A stretch of 64,000 nt of DNA from Polytrichum commune (taxonomy: Eukaryota; Streptophyta; Polytrichopsida; Polytrichales; Polytrichaceae). Location: positions 44,380,429-44,444,428 of the forward strand of contig OX485804.1 of assembly GCA_950295325.1 (NCBI GenBank), given 5' to 3'. Below, piece after piece: positions 13,201 to 25,079 of the stretch; positions within the stretch are counted from its first letter, which is position 1; every line of letters starts with the position of its first letter. Made by a program: the position numbers and the translations under genes. The notes beneath the pieces are model-generated. The model worked only from the letters and a program-made list of their open reading frames with translations, did no database searches and was not told the DNA's origin.

Positions 13201-14382
13201 ACCCATACCCTACCGGATTATGATTTATTTACTTTTAAAGTGAAATCCTCATTATAGGTACTGAATGGTATAAAAAAAACGACGATACCGGACCAAGACT
13301 AGTTTCAACACCCAATTCAAGCTCAAAGCTCAAATGTATAGAAATTTAGTATAACGAGGATTCCATCAGATGGTGGAGAAGCTAAATTTCAACATAATTT
13401 CTAGATGATTTCAACAGCTAAACCATAATTTCGAGATCGTAGAGGAGCTAAATTATCTGAAAGTTGCTTCCAGTTTCTATTTGTGGATTGATTTTCAAGA
13501 TCACATAACAGGTGGCCTTGCAGTTGGCTTCGGAGTTCTCAGATTCAGAGCTGAATATGGTGCACGTAGAGCATCTCCGACGAATCGCACAATTCTTTCC
13601 TTATTCCGGGCCCGACAAAAGTAAACATCATAATGTTATAATGCAAACCCAAACTTGAACTAGTAGAATTTTCAAGTTTTCTGACAGTCAACTACCACGA
13701 CTTTAAGGTTGGGCTTGACCTTGAAAATCGATACAAAATATGGAGGAACCAAAGCCCCACTATTGTTAAGATCCAAATTCGTTTCTTTAGGGCCACCAAT
13801 CTTGCAAGGTCAACTCCTAATCCTAAATGATCAAACCCTAAATGGAACCTATATCCGAGTCTCATAGCATTCTTAAGCATCACGTGTGAGGACGTCCTCT
13901 TTCTATTCTAGCTTCAACGATAGATTCTCACACCCAAATCAAGTTCCTCGATTTCATACATGAATAGTCAAGTGGCATTAACCTCTCATCGATCGATACC
14001 CACATTGTATAAATCTCGGACAAAGCCTTCAACTCCCATCTACCAAGATCGATTCTACTAGACAAAGATTTTGCCAAGAAGAATAATCTCGCAAAGTGTA
14101 AACTCTCCAAGATGCTTATAACTCTGGGATGAACCACCCACTGCACCACTTTTAACCAAGAATCCTCTGTTCCAAACGCAAACCCACCTCCCACATTCCA
14201 AATTGCGAATTACAGATCGGCTCAATTTCTTTACCATAAAATTTAAATGACATCACACTTTTGTTGTCAGGCGCACACCTGCAAAACAAGATGACAGCTC
14301 TCGCAAATGGCGAATTGAAGTCGGCGTACAGCTTCAACTTTCCTCCTCCTCCTCCTCCTCCTCCTGCTGCTGCTGCTTCCAT
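10233..14382 (-). CDS. Theta-class glutathione S-transferase, copy A
   Basis: Seven exons on the minus strand (14382-14279, 12840-12767, 12455-12395, 11739-11689, 11224-11145, 10952-10729, 10409-10233) splice at GT/AG with matching phases into 771 nt, 256 residues plus stop. The start ATG at 14382 is followed by a short Ala/Gly-rich tract (GCT/GGA codon slippage), then KLKLYADFNSPFARAV, a thioredoxin-fold start whose Ser is the likely catalytic residue of theta GSTs. Exon 3 carries the cis-Pro region (INPMQRIPCIDDDG) and its end, with exon 4, the Glu-Ser glutathione-binding pair and IMRYLA. The C-terminal exons carry the all-helical domain (VSLADIVLVCQLKQL; NPHFEEAHES). Theta GSTs conjugate or reduce small electrophiles and hydroperoxides with glutathione, mainly in the cytosol. 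The gene is intact and duplicated at 26942-30398. Confidence 0.88.
13047..13757. other. ~700-bp indel between the two GSTT copies
   Basis: Immediately after the shared TGGTGGTATATCAC sequence, copy A carries about 700 bp that is absent from copy B at 29770. Homology resumes at the ATTGTTAAG(G/A)TC block. It lies within GSTT intron 1. No terminal repeats or target duplication are obvious, so insertion in A and deletion in B are both possible. Confidence 0.6.
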
Positions 14383-15253
14383 CTCTTCCAAACTCTCCTG
14401 TTCAATGAGGCAAACCTCAATTACAAGCTGATGAGTCAATTCCTGCAATCTTTGATGAATCTCGAGGACTTCTCAGATTGATTGTTCGCCGATTCTAAGA
14501 AGAAGAAGAAATATGCAACTTCGCGTGAAATTTCGTTTCAATTAGAATGTTAAATGCAATTCCCACCTGCATAGTTGGTGATGAAGATTTCAGCACTTCT
14601 ATTCTAGGCAAAGATGATTAAAGTCAGCTGACATGGTGGGCGATAATGTAACATTACACGGAAAGTTGAACATATTCATGACAATGCGGTCATGGCCATT
14701 TTACACTCGAAATTCCGTAGTATCACACCTGTGGCAACTAAAGTGCACATGATATCACGGAGTTTTGTAGTGTTAACATGGATGCGTGGTGGTATAGAAT
14801 TAGTGTAGCATGTGACATTATGGAATAACACAAGGGAGATGTGAGGACAATTTGAATTTGTTCTCCTGTCACCTACGCTAGGGTGGTCCACTCCACTTGT
14901 CCTTCCCGGGTGATGTGGCAGACGCATGCACCAACATTCAACAAGTGCCATAAGAAGAAGAAGAAGAAGGTGGCACTTCACATGTTGACACATGGTGCAC
15001 TGCGAGAGGGTGTGGGTTGACTTCTTTGGTGGTTTGCATTAATGACAAATTTCGTGATATAAGGGAGAGAAATGTGACAATAAGGATCGAGATTTGAACT
15101 ACAATCATCCGTTCCCTAGGGCTTTGGGAAATTAGAGAGTGTGTGACATTGTGGAGGTTCATATTACAAAGTTTAGGGTGTAATCTTGAAGGAAAAATCG
15201 AAATTTTATTTTGGGTTTAGGGGCAGGACCAATTTTGTGATTGGGCACCATGG

Positions 15254-15267
15254 GGGGGGGGGGGGTG
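15254..15267 (+). repeat. Poly-G run
   Basis: About fourteen consecutive G residues follow CCAT. It is a simple homopolymer in intergenic DNA and a likely spot for assembly or sequencing length error. Confidence 0.7.
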
Positions 15268-15835
15268 TTATGGAGGTGGACAAAGAGGCCTAATAAGAGG
15301 CCAACTGGATGGATCATGTGGACTATGGTGACTTAGGGAGCATTAGAGGGAAATTAAGGTTAGGTATGTGTGGCAAAAAGAGATTCCGGTTGTGGCATAG
15401 GGAAAGTGATGAAACCAATGGAAATACATTGTGTTAGATGGGGGGAAGTTGAAGGCCTTTGAGTAGAGCAAGCAAAGCATTATTTAATCATATGTTTGCC
15501 TCGACTGCTTCTGGTGGAGGTTGGAGGCTCCTTGCTTATATGGTGTATGTGTGTTGTCACGCCTCAGGGGACAACTCTATTTATTTACATGTCAAAGAGT
15601 GCATTGTAGAGAAATATATAGCTTATGCTTGTAAATAAAGATAGTTCCTATATATAGTTCTGACATGTATTTTTGTGGTTCTTTGTTTTTTGCATATGTT
15701 TGCCAAGCAACTACTATACTAATTGACATGCCAATATAATCATTACACATGTGTAATGACTATGCTTTGAGATTTGTTGAAATTTCAAAGTAAATGTGTA
15801 AGTGGAATTGTCTTCAACAATCGCTTCTCTTGTTA

Positions 15836-16262
15836 GGGCATCCCCAGGAGAGATAGTAAGGAACCCGCCAAAAATAATATATTATATGGTGTTTAGGGTG
15901 TTTGGGGAGCCCTCCATCTTGGGCGGGGCCGCTCATCTTGAGTCAGAGCCCACCAAAGCCTAGGCATACCCCCGGTATAATTAGGAAGCAATCAATAAGA
16001 CAACGACACCTATTATCTGACATGGGATAAAGTAGGATATCGGAGTATCTGATATTAAAGTAATCTCTTGGCGGGCCGGAGGAGGGCCGCCATATGAACC
16101 ATTTATGGCGTTGGAAGGCCTTTACTATACCCGGGCCGCTTCTAAATTATGCCGGACCGGACATTGGTGGGGATCAATTTATGCCGGTACCGCCACCTAA
16201 GAACCCGGGATGCCCCATTTTTGGCGTTGGCATGCCCTATGGCGAGGCTGCTGGGGACGCCC
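15836..16262. mobile_element. Harbinger/Tourist-like MITE (427 bp)
   Basis: The ends read GGGCATCCCCAGGAG at the left and the reverse complement GGGCGTCCCCAGCAG at the right. They are flanked by TTA on both sides (15833-15835 and 16263-16265). A 3-bp TTA duplication with GGG-starting inverted repeats is typical of PIF/Harbinger-derived MITEs. The interior is GC-rich on the right and has no transposase. Confidence 0.72.
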
Positions 16263-16322
16263 TTAGTGCATCTATGGAGTGGAGACGAGCAACTTTATGA
16301 ACTTTAGTGGAAAGGTTGAGTA

Positions 16323-16698
16323 GGGTCCAGTTTACATGGGGTCCCAAGTCCCACCATGGAGGCAAAGTCCCAACTTTTGAGCCTCAAAAAACCATTAGGA
16401 TATTGAATATTATCATTAAAGTCGGATCTTGACTATTTTATGCAAAAATGTTTGCGAGACTTGTGTTGAGAGTTGGGTCGAGCTTTTTGCTTGACCCAAC
16501 CCTCAACACAAGTCCCCAACCTCACCTTCAAAAGTGTTGCCATGTAGGCATCCATGTCATACTTGGGACTTAGGACTTGGCACCCCATATGAAGTGTTAA
16601 GTCCCACCTTCCAAGCTCTCAATGGTTGAGATTGCACAGATTGACCTCAAATGACCTGGGACTTAGGACTTGGGACTTGGGACCCATGTGAACTAGCC
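16323..16698. mobile_element. Fold-back MITE with central hairpin
   Basis: Imperfect inverted repeats start near GGGTCCAGTTTACATGGGG on the left and GGCTAGTTCACATGGG (reverse complement) on the right. GTA lies on both sides (16320-16322 and 16699-16701). The body is strongly self-complementary and contains repeated GGGACTTAGGACTT words. It has no coding capacity. The superfamily is uncertain; the 3-bp duplication would suit Harbinger. Confidence 0.55.
16459..16513. repeat. Near-perfect hairpin inside MITE
   Basis: Arms of about 23 bp (16459-16481 and 16491-16513) pair with one or two mismatches around a short loop. The left arm begins ACTTGTGTTGAG and the right arm ends CTCAACACAAGT. It forms the symmetry centre of the surrounding fold-back element. 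Confidence 0.7.
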
Positions 16699-16701
16699 GT
16701 A

Positions 16702-17428
16702 AAAGTTATTAATTGCTACGAATCCTCTCCCACGCTTTGGCCTTGAGGTCTCTTTTGGTGCCACATAAACAACTATAACTACAAACAAAATAAAACTAAA
16801 GATAGTAAATTGTAACTATCGTGAGTACTCCCAACTTCACCTTGTAATATACTCGGGGAAGTAAGAGTAGTTGTGTTTGTTATCAATACACATTTTCCTT
16901 CCTTTATTACTCAAAAATAGAACTAAAGAAAGTAAATTGCAACCGTAGACCACCGAAACAATAGTTGTGTGTAAATGCACCTTGAGTGAAAGGGAATAAC
17001 TAATATGGGAAGTGTTGATTGGCCAAGATGTGATGATGTTGGCATCAAGGAAGGTTGACCCGTTTATGGAAAAGGAACATATAACACAGTATTCAGGAAA
17101 ACCGCTCATGGCCAAGTGCGATTTTTTCTTGTCAATTCAATTCAAATATGATGATAATGTAAGTAATGAATTGTATATTGAGATTTATTTATAAGGGATG
17201 CATAGCCTTTAAAGAAATTCAAGTTTGCACATTGTTTTTATGTTATTTTATAAAAAAATCTTTGACAATAAATCCATTCAACCATATTAAAATAAATATA
17301 TACAATATCGATATAAATATATTAAGAAAAAAATTTAAAACACATATAATACTATATTCAAATAGTAAAAATTATCAAAACTACACTTGGTAAACAAGCC
17401 TGCAAAAACTAGTGCTAATCACTTATAT
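16702..17428. other. Intergenic, AT-rich, no gene seen
   Basis: No coding exon is recognisable. The stretch 17210-17380 is very AT-rich. The 3' UTR of the minus-strand gene that ends at 17429 should lie here. Confidence 0.5.
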
Positions 17429-20400
17429 CTATTTCATATATGCGATACGATCGTGTCGCCACGCAGTCATTGTACCCTCAACATCTCGAACATACAATTG
17501 TTCTGGATCATCGTCTTTGTTGGGTACCATAAGAGGAGATTCTCCAACAACAACCTCTTCTACAGCGACTTTGTAAAATCCCTCTGGTTGCATTCTGTTG
17601 TGCAATTGTCCGGATCCTGGAATCGATATGATTCTGGCAATTGCCACTATAACGTCGTCGTGAATATCAAGTAAATTCACACGATCACCAACCTTAAACT
17701 CAACACGATTCGTTGGTGTCTCAGTAATTGCAACACTATGATCAATTGAGCTGGGAGGAATCCCAGTCATGATTACCGTTGTAGGTTCCCCCTGTGAAAA
17801 CGTAGTTATTGTTGATGGTCTCCTCGATGTACTCGAACGTTTTTTCTTGAAAAAATTATTTGATGCCACTGTTTTTCCTTTATCACGCCCAATAACTTTT
17901 TCAGTTGCTTTGGGTGGTCTGGAAGAACGTCGTAATGGTTGTGTGTTTTCAACCGCAAAGCTCTCCAATCTCACTACATTCATAAGTACCGAATCTTTCC
18001 TCTTTCTTTTTGTTCCTGTTTCTTTTGTAACCACAACTTCTGGTTCCAAACAAAGATATTGTATCATCTTCGTTGTCATTGTTATCCAGCTCCAATTCAT
18101 CATCATCGTCATCGTCTTTGTCCTCATCATCAACCTCATAATCGTCATCGTCCATCTCCGTGTTAGTATGCGCTTCATGATCTTTTTCTCCTTGCGTTAT
18201 ATCACTTTCTGATTTATAGCGATCAGTTTCTTGTAATGGGAATTGAAATACGACCCCATCATGTTGTCTGACCCACTCTGACAGCCTCATGCTCCTCTCA
18301 ATGTTATCATCAAATGTTAAAATTTGATTCCCTTTGAAACCCTCTTCAATAATGGCTGGAATAGTTGAACAGAGTCCCACCAATACTATTGCCCAATCTT
18401 TTGGCATATAACAATTTACCAACCTTGATATTTCTTCTGGCGTTCTTCTTCTTGCATCTCCCTTTGTTGCTGCATATTTTGACCCATAATCATGAAAAAC
18501 TTGGGGTAGAGGCATGTTCGTACGAGAAACATTATCGATAGGGTTGGAATTTTCAGGACATACCATTACTATGATCACATCTCCTATTGCTTCCATGGAT
18601 ACAACTTCTTGCCCTCCAAATAGTAAATTGTCATTCTTTGTTGTTGTCTCTGGAGTAAATGCCCATGTTCCATAACGAATGATTCGATGTCTTTCCTCTA
18701 AATCCTCTATCAAAAAACGCACGTTTGCACCTTCTGGACAAAGAAACACCGCATTCCATCGAGGACAACCAATCATCCAATTCTCGAGTAACTGAATTGC
18801 TTCCATATAATCTTTTTTGGACCATGCTTTATCCTCTCCTGCTGTACTTCCCCATCGACAGTCTATCACCCATAACGTTGGTTTTCCCAATTGACCACCT
18901 CCACTTGTAAACAAACCACCTCGATGCATGATATGAATCTCTTGTTGTTCATTTGATCCTTTTACCTGCTTCTTGACCTTTGTCTCCCATAACCAACCCT
19001 TCAAGCTATAGGTGCCGTTCTCGACTAATTTAACTTTTCCCAGAAACTCTTTACCGCCATTGACAATATCGCGATGACGAGCTCTTATAGCTCCTGGTAT
19101 CTCTTCAGCATACTTTTTCAGTGCAGAAACATAAACGTATAGTGGTGAAGCCCAATGGCTAATAAAGTTTTTGGTGCCCAATTGTCCCAATGCTACCAAT
19201 GTGTCATGTTCACCAAACCTTGAAACATCGATCTGCAAAAAATCCTTTATTTTTTTGTAGCTTGTAATGTTGCCTTCCATTTGTAACCACCGCAAAACAT
19301 TCTTCACTGCGTATCGTTGCCGTAATCGTAACGATACAAACTCCAATGTCTTTGACCCTGGAAATGGCTTGTCAACGTCGTTGAAGTACAAACTCTGACC
19401 TTGTCCCCCCTCATCATAGAGCGCCGTTTGTACAACTTGCTTGTAGTCGCTATCCAATAAACCCCGCAACGGCCTCAACCAATTTATTGTCATAGAGGCA
19501 ATCTTTGGTTCTTTGACATCAAGATTCTTTTTTTTTGCTCGTACATAATATTTCCATACTTTTGCTCTTGCGGGATCCAAATGTAATATACGGTTATCCA
19601 CCTCCTTCCCAATTCGTATAACGCAATCAAAAGCTTCATCATCATCCCTGCACGCGTGTGAGATCCAATCGTACAACTTTGTTGATACCTTGGTATTTGT
19701 AAGATTTTTTTCACCTTCCAACTTTTGGTTCAACACTGTCGCCATGCACATCAACATATCTCCACGACGCTTGATATCTTCGTCTTCTCGAGCTTTGGGT
19801 CTTCCATAATTAATCCATAGGGCACGAAGTTTCACCAAAGTTTGCCAAACACTTGCATGAGTGTCCTTTCGGTTCGGAATATTGAAGTCGTTCTGTCGCT
19901 TTGACATCTCAAGGTACATCTTAGGATTGTCATACACCACTATCACAGCTTTCCTGGTGCTAAAAATATTATCCAAATCCTCCTTTGTGATATGGCCTTT
20001 CTGAAATGCCTCTTGTGCCAAAACGTTGCACGCATACAATATGTGTTGGCCGTCACATGGTTCCCACTTGATTGTTTGGAACATGTCCTTCCATTGATCT
20101 TCTTCAGATTCTCCAACGCCCCAACCACTACGAATCTCTTCGAATTGTTGTCGTGTTCCTTCGACATTGAAGTCCACTTGTTCTTGAAGGTTTGCGTCGA
20201 AGTACGAAATGGGCCTTAAGGTTAAGGCTGACACGTTTTGTTTTTTCAACAAACGCTCATATATATCTTTGGCATGCTCCGTATCCAATATTCGCATATT
20301 GGTAAGTGTTAATGAAGGTGGTAACACATTCTTCATGTTCACCTCAAATTCTTGATCTCGCCCGTAAATAAAACCTGCCTCTAGTTCACTAACAGGAGTT

Positions 20401-21385
20401 GGTCCATCAATTTTGTACTTTGTGTTTTCGTTTTCCTTCCTTTCTTCTTGTACATCATCCTCCATGTCCAATTGAAAATCATCATCATGTACGTCATGCC
20501 CTTCGATTACACCCGGGTATACCTCAGACTCAAGATCATTGTCCGGACGGCCTCTTCCACGTTCTGCCAACAAACCTAATTTTGACATATAAAAACGTTA
20601 TAATTAGTTTATTATTAAAACTATTTTATTAACATTTAAATTTTATTATATAGAGAAGTAAATTCAACAATATTATCTATCTTCTCTAATATATAATTGT
20701 AACAAATCTCCATAAATCATAAATAACAAACTAATGATTAACAACTCAACATACTTGGTGTATAAGAAGTGGTTTTTCTTGGTCGGGCAGGTCCAAATGA
20801 GGGATGATGCGGCACTAACGCGAAACACTTTGCAAATGGTGTTGTTAGCGGATCTTCTAGCGGTGGTGTTGGAGCTGTCATGTCCCTTACAGCTTGTGAA
20901 GTTGAAGCAAAACCCTTGTTCTTCTCCTCGAGTTTCCGTTTATTATTGATATGCCTCAATGCAGCAGCATAACTTGCCTTGTCAGTTGCCATCATGGTTG
21001 TTGCAGCTGCCACAACTGCTTTGCGGCTATCAGCTACTTTTGAAGGTAACTTGGACCACCATTTCGCAACTGTTTTCATCCCGCTAATCATAGGTGTCAT
21101 TTGAAGCACCGAATCCTCTATCAGTGACAACAAATTCTTTTTCTTCAGCTTAAATTTGAATGTTTCTCCATCCCTTTTGGTTTGGATGAAAAAATAATCC
21201 AACTTTCCCGCCATAATTATGACCTTCTCAATGTTTCCAGAACTTTGTCCAATGCCCGTGATCATACCTCCGTTGCCCAAAAAATCCTCTGTTATCCAGA
21301 GCTCCACCTCGGTCGGGCTTTTATATTTCTTCCAAAAGCCGTAGTCATAAAACGCCGTTGTGACAGATATTACCCCCGCGTCCAT
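17429..21385 (-). pseudogene. ParB-like plus degenerate DNA-methyltransferase fusion protein, frameshifted
   Basis: Two minus-strand exons, 21385-20755 and 20575-17429, join phase 1 to phase 1 at good GT/AG sites. Further 5' exons are possible because an acceptor-like CAG precedes the first ATG. The long frame runs to 17949, but coding character continues in another frame from about 18060 to 17429, so a one-base shift interrupts the acidic Asp-rich linker. Features in order: a unique N-terminal ~210 residues; a ParB/sulfiredoxin-like block near residues 290-435 with DGQHILYA and a later VIVVYDNP segment; a helical middle; a methyltransferase-like block with VIDCRWG (about 780, in the place of motif IV DPPW) and PKDWAIVLVGLCS (about 937, in the place of the AdoMet motif I); an acidic tract; a basic linker; and a ~90-residue C-terminal domain (DRVNLLDIHDD). 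The key catalytic and AdoMet residues look lost. The domain reading rests on parallel order with the gene at 41446-47884. It could still make a shorter protein ending at 17949. Confidence 0.55.
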
Positions 21386-22343
21386 GATTGTACCCTGAGT
21401 GTACACAAATAACATAGGTCAATACCTAAATTATGAATAATTATATATTATATTAATCTAAGTAATGCAAAAATAAAACAAATGTTTATATTTCTTAAAA
21501 CAAAATTAGATTTCTTGGACTTGATAATATATTACATACTTGTTATGCACATAATAAAAAATAATTCACTATCCTAAAGGTTTCCATAAAACAAATTGAA
21601 CATTGGAGCAAAACAACATCAAGAACATTGAGTTTTTGTACCTGTTTGTAAGATATTGTAAGTCAAGTGCAATTTTGGAATTGCTATAGGTTCACCAATC
21701 GTATTTGTATATATGGACCTGCCATGTATAATATAAGTTATTAATTTCAACCAAGCATAGATATGTCTATACATCTACATTTATCAAATGTCATTGTTTT
21801 GTTAAAAAATTCAATAGAATATTTATATATATCATATTCCAATAAAATTTTAAATCTAGGAAATTGAAAAGAATAAGAAACCATAACAGAGCAAAATTCC
21901 ACCATATGCATGCGAAATTATATATTATATGTGATTAATATAACTAAGCAAAAAACTTGTTAATATTTCATTTTTTACTAGTTTCACGTTCATACTTCTA
22001 CATTGAAAATCTAAAGGGCAAAAATTATATATATAAAGGGTAAAAAATTCAGATCACTAAAAGTGAACAATATCTAAGGGCTCTCACCTGCAATATTGTG
22101 TGATGATTCCAAAAGACTTGGCAATCCCTCCACGAAGGGTTTTATAGTCTCATACTGTGAGAAAAAAACTAAAAAATCATAAACACAACTTTTCTAAAAC
22201 TTAAGTTTACTTTAGTCCCACTATTCTAAAACTATCTTTTACTTAAGACCTATTGACATCTGCAATGTCATTCTCAGTCTCCAATCTCATTTCTACTACA
22301 CCATTCACTTTCCGATTGTCACTCTTGAGTTCATGTTGTTCCG
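21386..22343. other. Upstream of the ParB-like gene, AT-rich
   Basis: The region is AT-rich with T-rich intron-like tracts and probably holds the promoter and any 5' exons of the minus-strand gene ending at 17429. I could not define a further exon with confidence. Confidence 0.4.
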
Positions 22344-22547
22344 ATGGCAGCCTGCACATGCACTAATCGTCATCTCTGTCTGAAGCTTGTGACCTGCAAT
22401 ATTTATAATTCAAAGAAGTTTGTAAGAAATTACAGGTGTGACAACCATAATAGTAACAACGTACAAATTCTCCTGCCCTTCCAACACACAAAAGAGGTTA
22501 CAGTAATATCAGTAACTAATGCCTCCTCCCCACTTGACATTAGCTAA
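22344..22547 (+). other. Possible GRF-type zinc-finger remnant
   Basis: A 67-residue open frame begins MAACTCTNRH and has spaced Cys residues (CLKLVTC, then NYRC) with an N-x-KKF segment, reminiscent of the GRF zinc finger (CxCG...TxxNpGRxFYxC) common in plant transposon proteins. The CxCG is not intact, and the 3' end runs into a MITE at 22520. It may be chance or a decayed exon. Confidence 0.22.
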
Positions 22548-23029
22548 GCCTAAAAGTGGGTTCTTAAAAATGAGCGTTCACACCATCGACATTATCTAGT
22601 ATCGAGCCTAGTTGGCAAATGATGTGGTATGGTTTAAAAGTGGAGGTTTTAAGCTAAAACTACCGACCATCCCATCGTACCTAGACATGAGGCAAGAATG
22701 TAGGACCTCCAAAAGTGTTGCCTCCCGCTCTTGTGATTGGTTGCTTTTAGTCTTAGCTATGAGGGCACGAGGAGCTCCATTAACAAAAACCGATGGTAAG
22801 TATTAAGGCATTTGGGGATGGGACAAAAACTATCCAACATTCATCAGATGGTAGATAAAACAATGAACACGTGTGAAAGCTCCTTACCTAAAACCTACTT
22901 GGAAATCTCCGGAGCAAGTTCTTGTAGGTGCATTGGGATAGCCGGACGTGGCCGCTATAACCGAGGGAGCTTTACCCGGGTTTTAGGGAAGTCTTTGGTT
23001 ATTTGCTAATGTCAAGTGGGGAGGGGGCA
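22520..23029. mobile_element. Harbinger-like MITE (510 bp)
   Basis: Inverted repeats of about 25 bp start TGCCTCCTCCCCACTTGACA on the left and TGCCCCCTCCCCACTTGACA (reverse complement) on the right. TAA flanks both ends (22517-22519 and 23030-23032). The 3-bp TWA duplication and T/G-C-rich ends suggest PIF/Harbinger origin. There is no transposase inside; the open frames are short. Confidence 0.75.
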
Positions 23030-23032
23030 TAA

Positions 23033-24769
23033 GCGTTCAAAAGTAACTCTTACTGCACAACCACTATTTATTATATCAAACTATCAAAAGTAGTCCAAAT
23101 TTGTCCCCATCAGAGACTTCATCCTACGACCAGACAACATCTTGGTGAGTGCAGACCTCCCACTGCTATTCATACTGTTACGGCATCGTATCGATAAATC
23201 ACAGTATTCACTGAACAAACATTAGAATTATCCTTTTAACTCAATGGGGATTTTTCGCAGGGAGCTGGTCCCCTATGTTTTACCCCTTACGGCAATCTTG
23301 CGGGCGTGGTTACAATTCCTGCTGGTGGGGTAGAAGGAGTGGTGGGGTTTGTTCCTCAAAGAATTTGAATCAAACTTTTGTTGGGTTTGCATTGTGTTGC
23401 AGCAGATTGAGCGAGGTTTTATGTAATTTACTTCGGGGGAAAGGGAGGGAGTTGGAAAGAAATTTGAAATTGGTGGGGGAGTTCTGGCCTTCAGGGTACT
23501 ACTTCCGATCCTGAGAGAGTTGGGAAATTCTTATTTAATTTTTCTCGTCAGTGCAATTTTTTGTGAGTGGCGAAAATGCGCCGAAGTGCGAGAAGTGGTG
23601 GTTTTGAGGATGGTCAGTTCAATGGCATTGCAAGCTCACATGTATGGCGGCAGCCTATGGTGATCGTCGCGTTTGTGAATGTTCCCCTTAAAGATGCACA
23701 AGAGGGAAGGTTTGAGAATTCGCATTGCAGTCTGCACATATAATTGGTGTAAATTTGTTCATAAAGTGAGTATACATACTGTTTCTGAGAGTTTTTTACT
23801 TTGTGTTGGTGAGTTGTGAGACCATAGCAATATAGAGATATTTAGATATAGCTTAGAGATGTGTCCGCCGTGCTTCCATCTGATTTCGAATCCACTCTTT
23901 CTTGATTACGACCTTGACTTCCCTGATCACACTTTCCAAGAAGCTTCAAAAACCTGCCATACGCCTCTCATTTATCATGATTGTTGATGGATGCTATGGA
24001 TGTGTTCATAAAGGCTCAAAGCCTCTGACTCATTCCTCCCACCCACCTCGGATATGAAGCTCATAAAATGGAGGATCCTTTGACCATGCCATCAGCATGG
24101 TCAAACTTAAGCATGTGTCCCTTCAGTAGAGAAAAAAACTTACAGGTGAAATGAAAAGGTGATGGATCCTATTGAGTAAATGTGAAAAGTGAGGGGAAAG
24201 TGCACATTATAGAAAGCCCTACCTCCATTTTGTACATGGAGGGGGTGCCTACGGGTCATATTCGATATTATCGTGGATGATTTTTGGCATAATTTTGTGG
24301 CTATGTTCAAAATATATAGTATTTCAACTTGCTACACTAGGTAGCAAAAACTCACTGCGACAAATACCTAGTCCTTAATGATACTCAACGTATAAGCTTT
24401 ACCTCTCTCTGCTCCTAGTTAAACGTATTCCCACCACAAGCCCCGTCAACTTCATATACATGTGGTCCAACATCGTTGATCAAGAATTTTCCTCAATCAT
24501 GAACGTGCATCCTACTACTCCAACAATGGCAATTCCCATTGTGTGAACAATGGGTGTTTTTGTGAAGGTGACTTAACCAAATATCATCAAGGTGGCAACT
24601 AAATCAACATGTATTACTCACCCATTGAAGTAGAGCAACTCTACCACCAATTAGGAGCCAAAAATAGGTGTCCAATTAATTAACAAAGCTAACAGTATTA
24701 GGCTCATCTACCTTAGTGTGCATTTCAGAGACCTCCAACAAAGTAAGATCCAATTCATATATCACATTC
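23033..24769. other. Intergenic, no gene seen
   Basis: No exon with recognisable protein similarity was found on either strand. At 24425-24560 there is a block similar to 30850-31000 (shared words CACATGTGGTCCAA and CCATTGTGTGAACAA), so related sequence lies on both sides of duplication copy B. Confidence 0.45.
24425..24560 (+). repeat. Repeat pair flanking duplication copy B (left)
   Basis: This block resembles 30850-31000 in the same orientation. Shared words include ACATGTGGTCCAA, ATCGTTG and CCATTGTGTGAACAA. The two sit just outside the left and right edges of duplication copy B. Confidence 0.55.
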
Positions 24770-25077
24770 TACTTGGACGGTTTTGGATCTAAAACCCAAA
24801 CACATATTTTATTTTCCAACAAAGATTTTGATCAAAATGAAAACAATCATTTCGCATAATCTTTCCTTGTTACATGTTATTTTCTATGGAAAAAAATACC
24901 ATGAATTTATGGTACGTGGAGAGGTTGATGCAAAAAACTCCTCAAGTACAAGGTTTCACACTTTTAATGCATAATGGTGTATCATGTGTGACATCTAACA
25001 AAAACAGTCCGCGCTCAAGCAAATGCCAGTCTCCACTTGGCACATGCGGGAGTGGAGCTTGGGGATCGACATGCAGG

Positions 25078-25079
25078 TA
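25078..25079. other. TA target-site duplication (left)
   Basis: TA borders the pogo-like element on the left; the matching TA is at 26732-26733. The empty paralogous site in copy A reads CAGGTCCAATGAAG, close to the expected CAGGTACAATGAAG. Confidence 0.85.

Larger units (their letters stand above)
9715..14705. repeat. Segmental duplication, copy A (with GSTT gene)
   Basis: This ~5-kb segment is repeated in direct orientation at about 24770-30815. The left edge is near ACTTGGACGGTTTTGGATCT and the right edge near CATTCATGACAATG(C)GGTCATGGCC-like sequence. Exons, introns, the 3' flank and the promoter side all match closely. Copy A has about 700 bp in intron 1 (around 13047-13757) that copy B lacks. 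Copy B has a 1652-bp transposon that copy A lacks. Confidence 0.9.

Noticed and set aside
17949-18178. Minus-strand frame at 18178-18060 starting MKRILTRRWTM as a separate gene start
   Set aside because: It is the shadow of the Asp-rich linker in another frame. Only the part after about 18060 looks like real coding sequence, reached by a frameshift.
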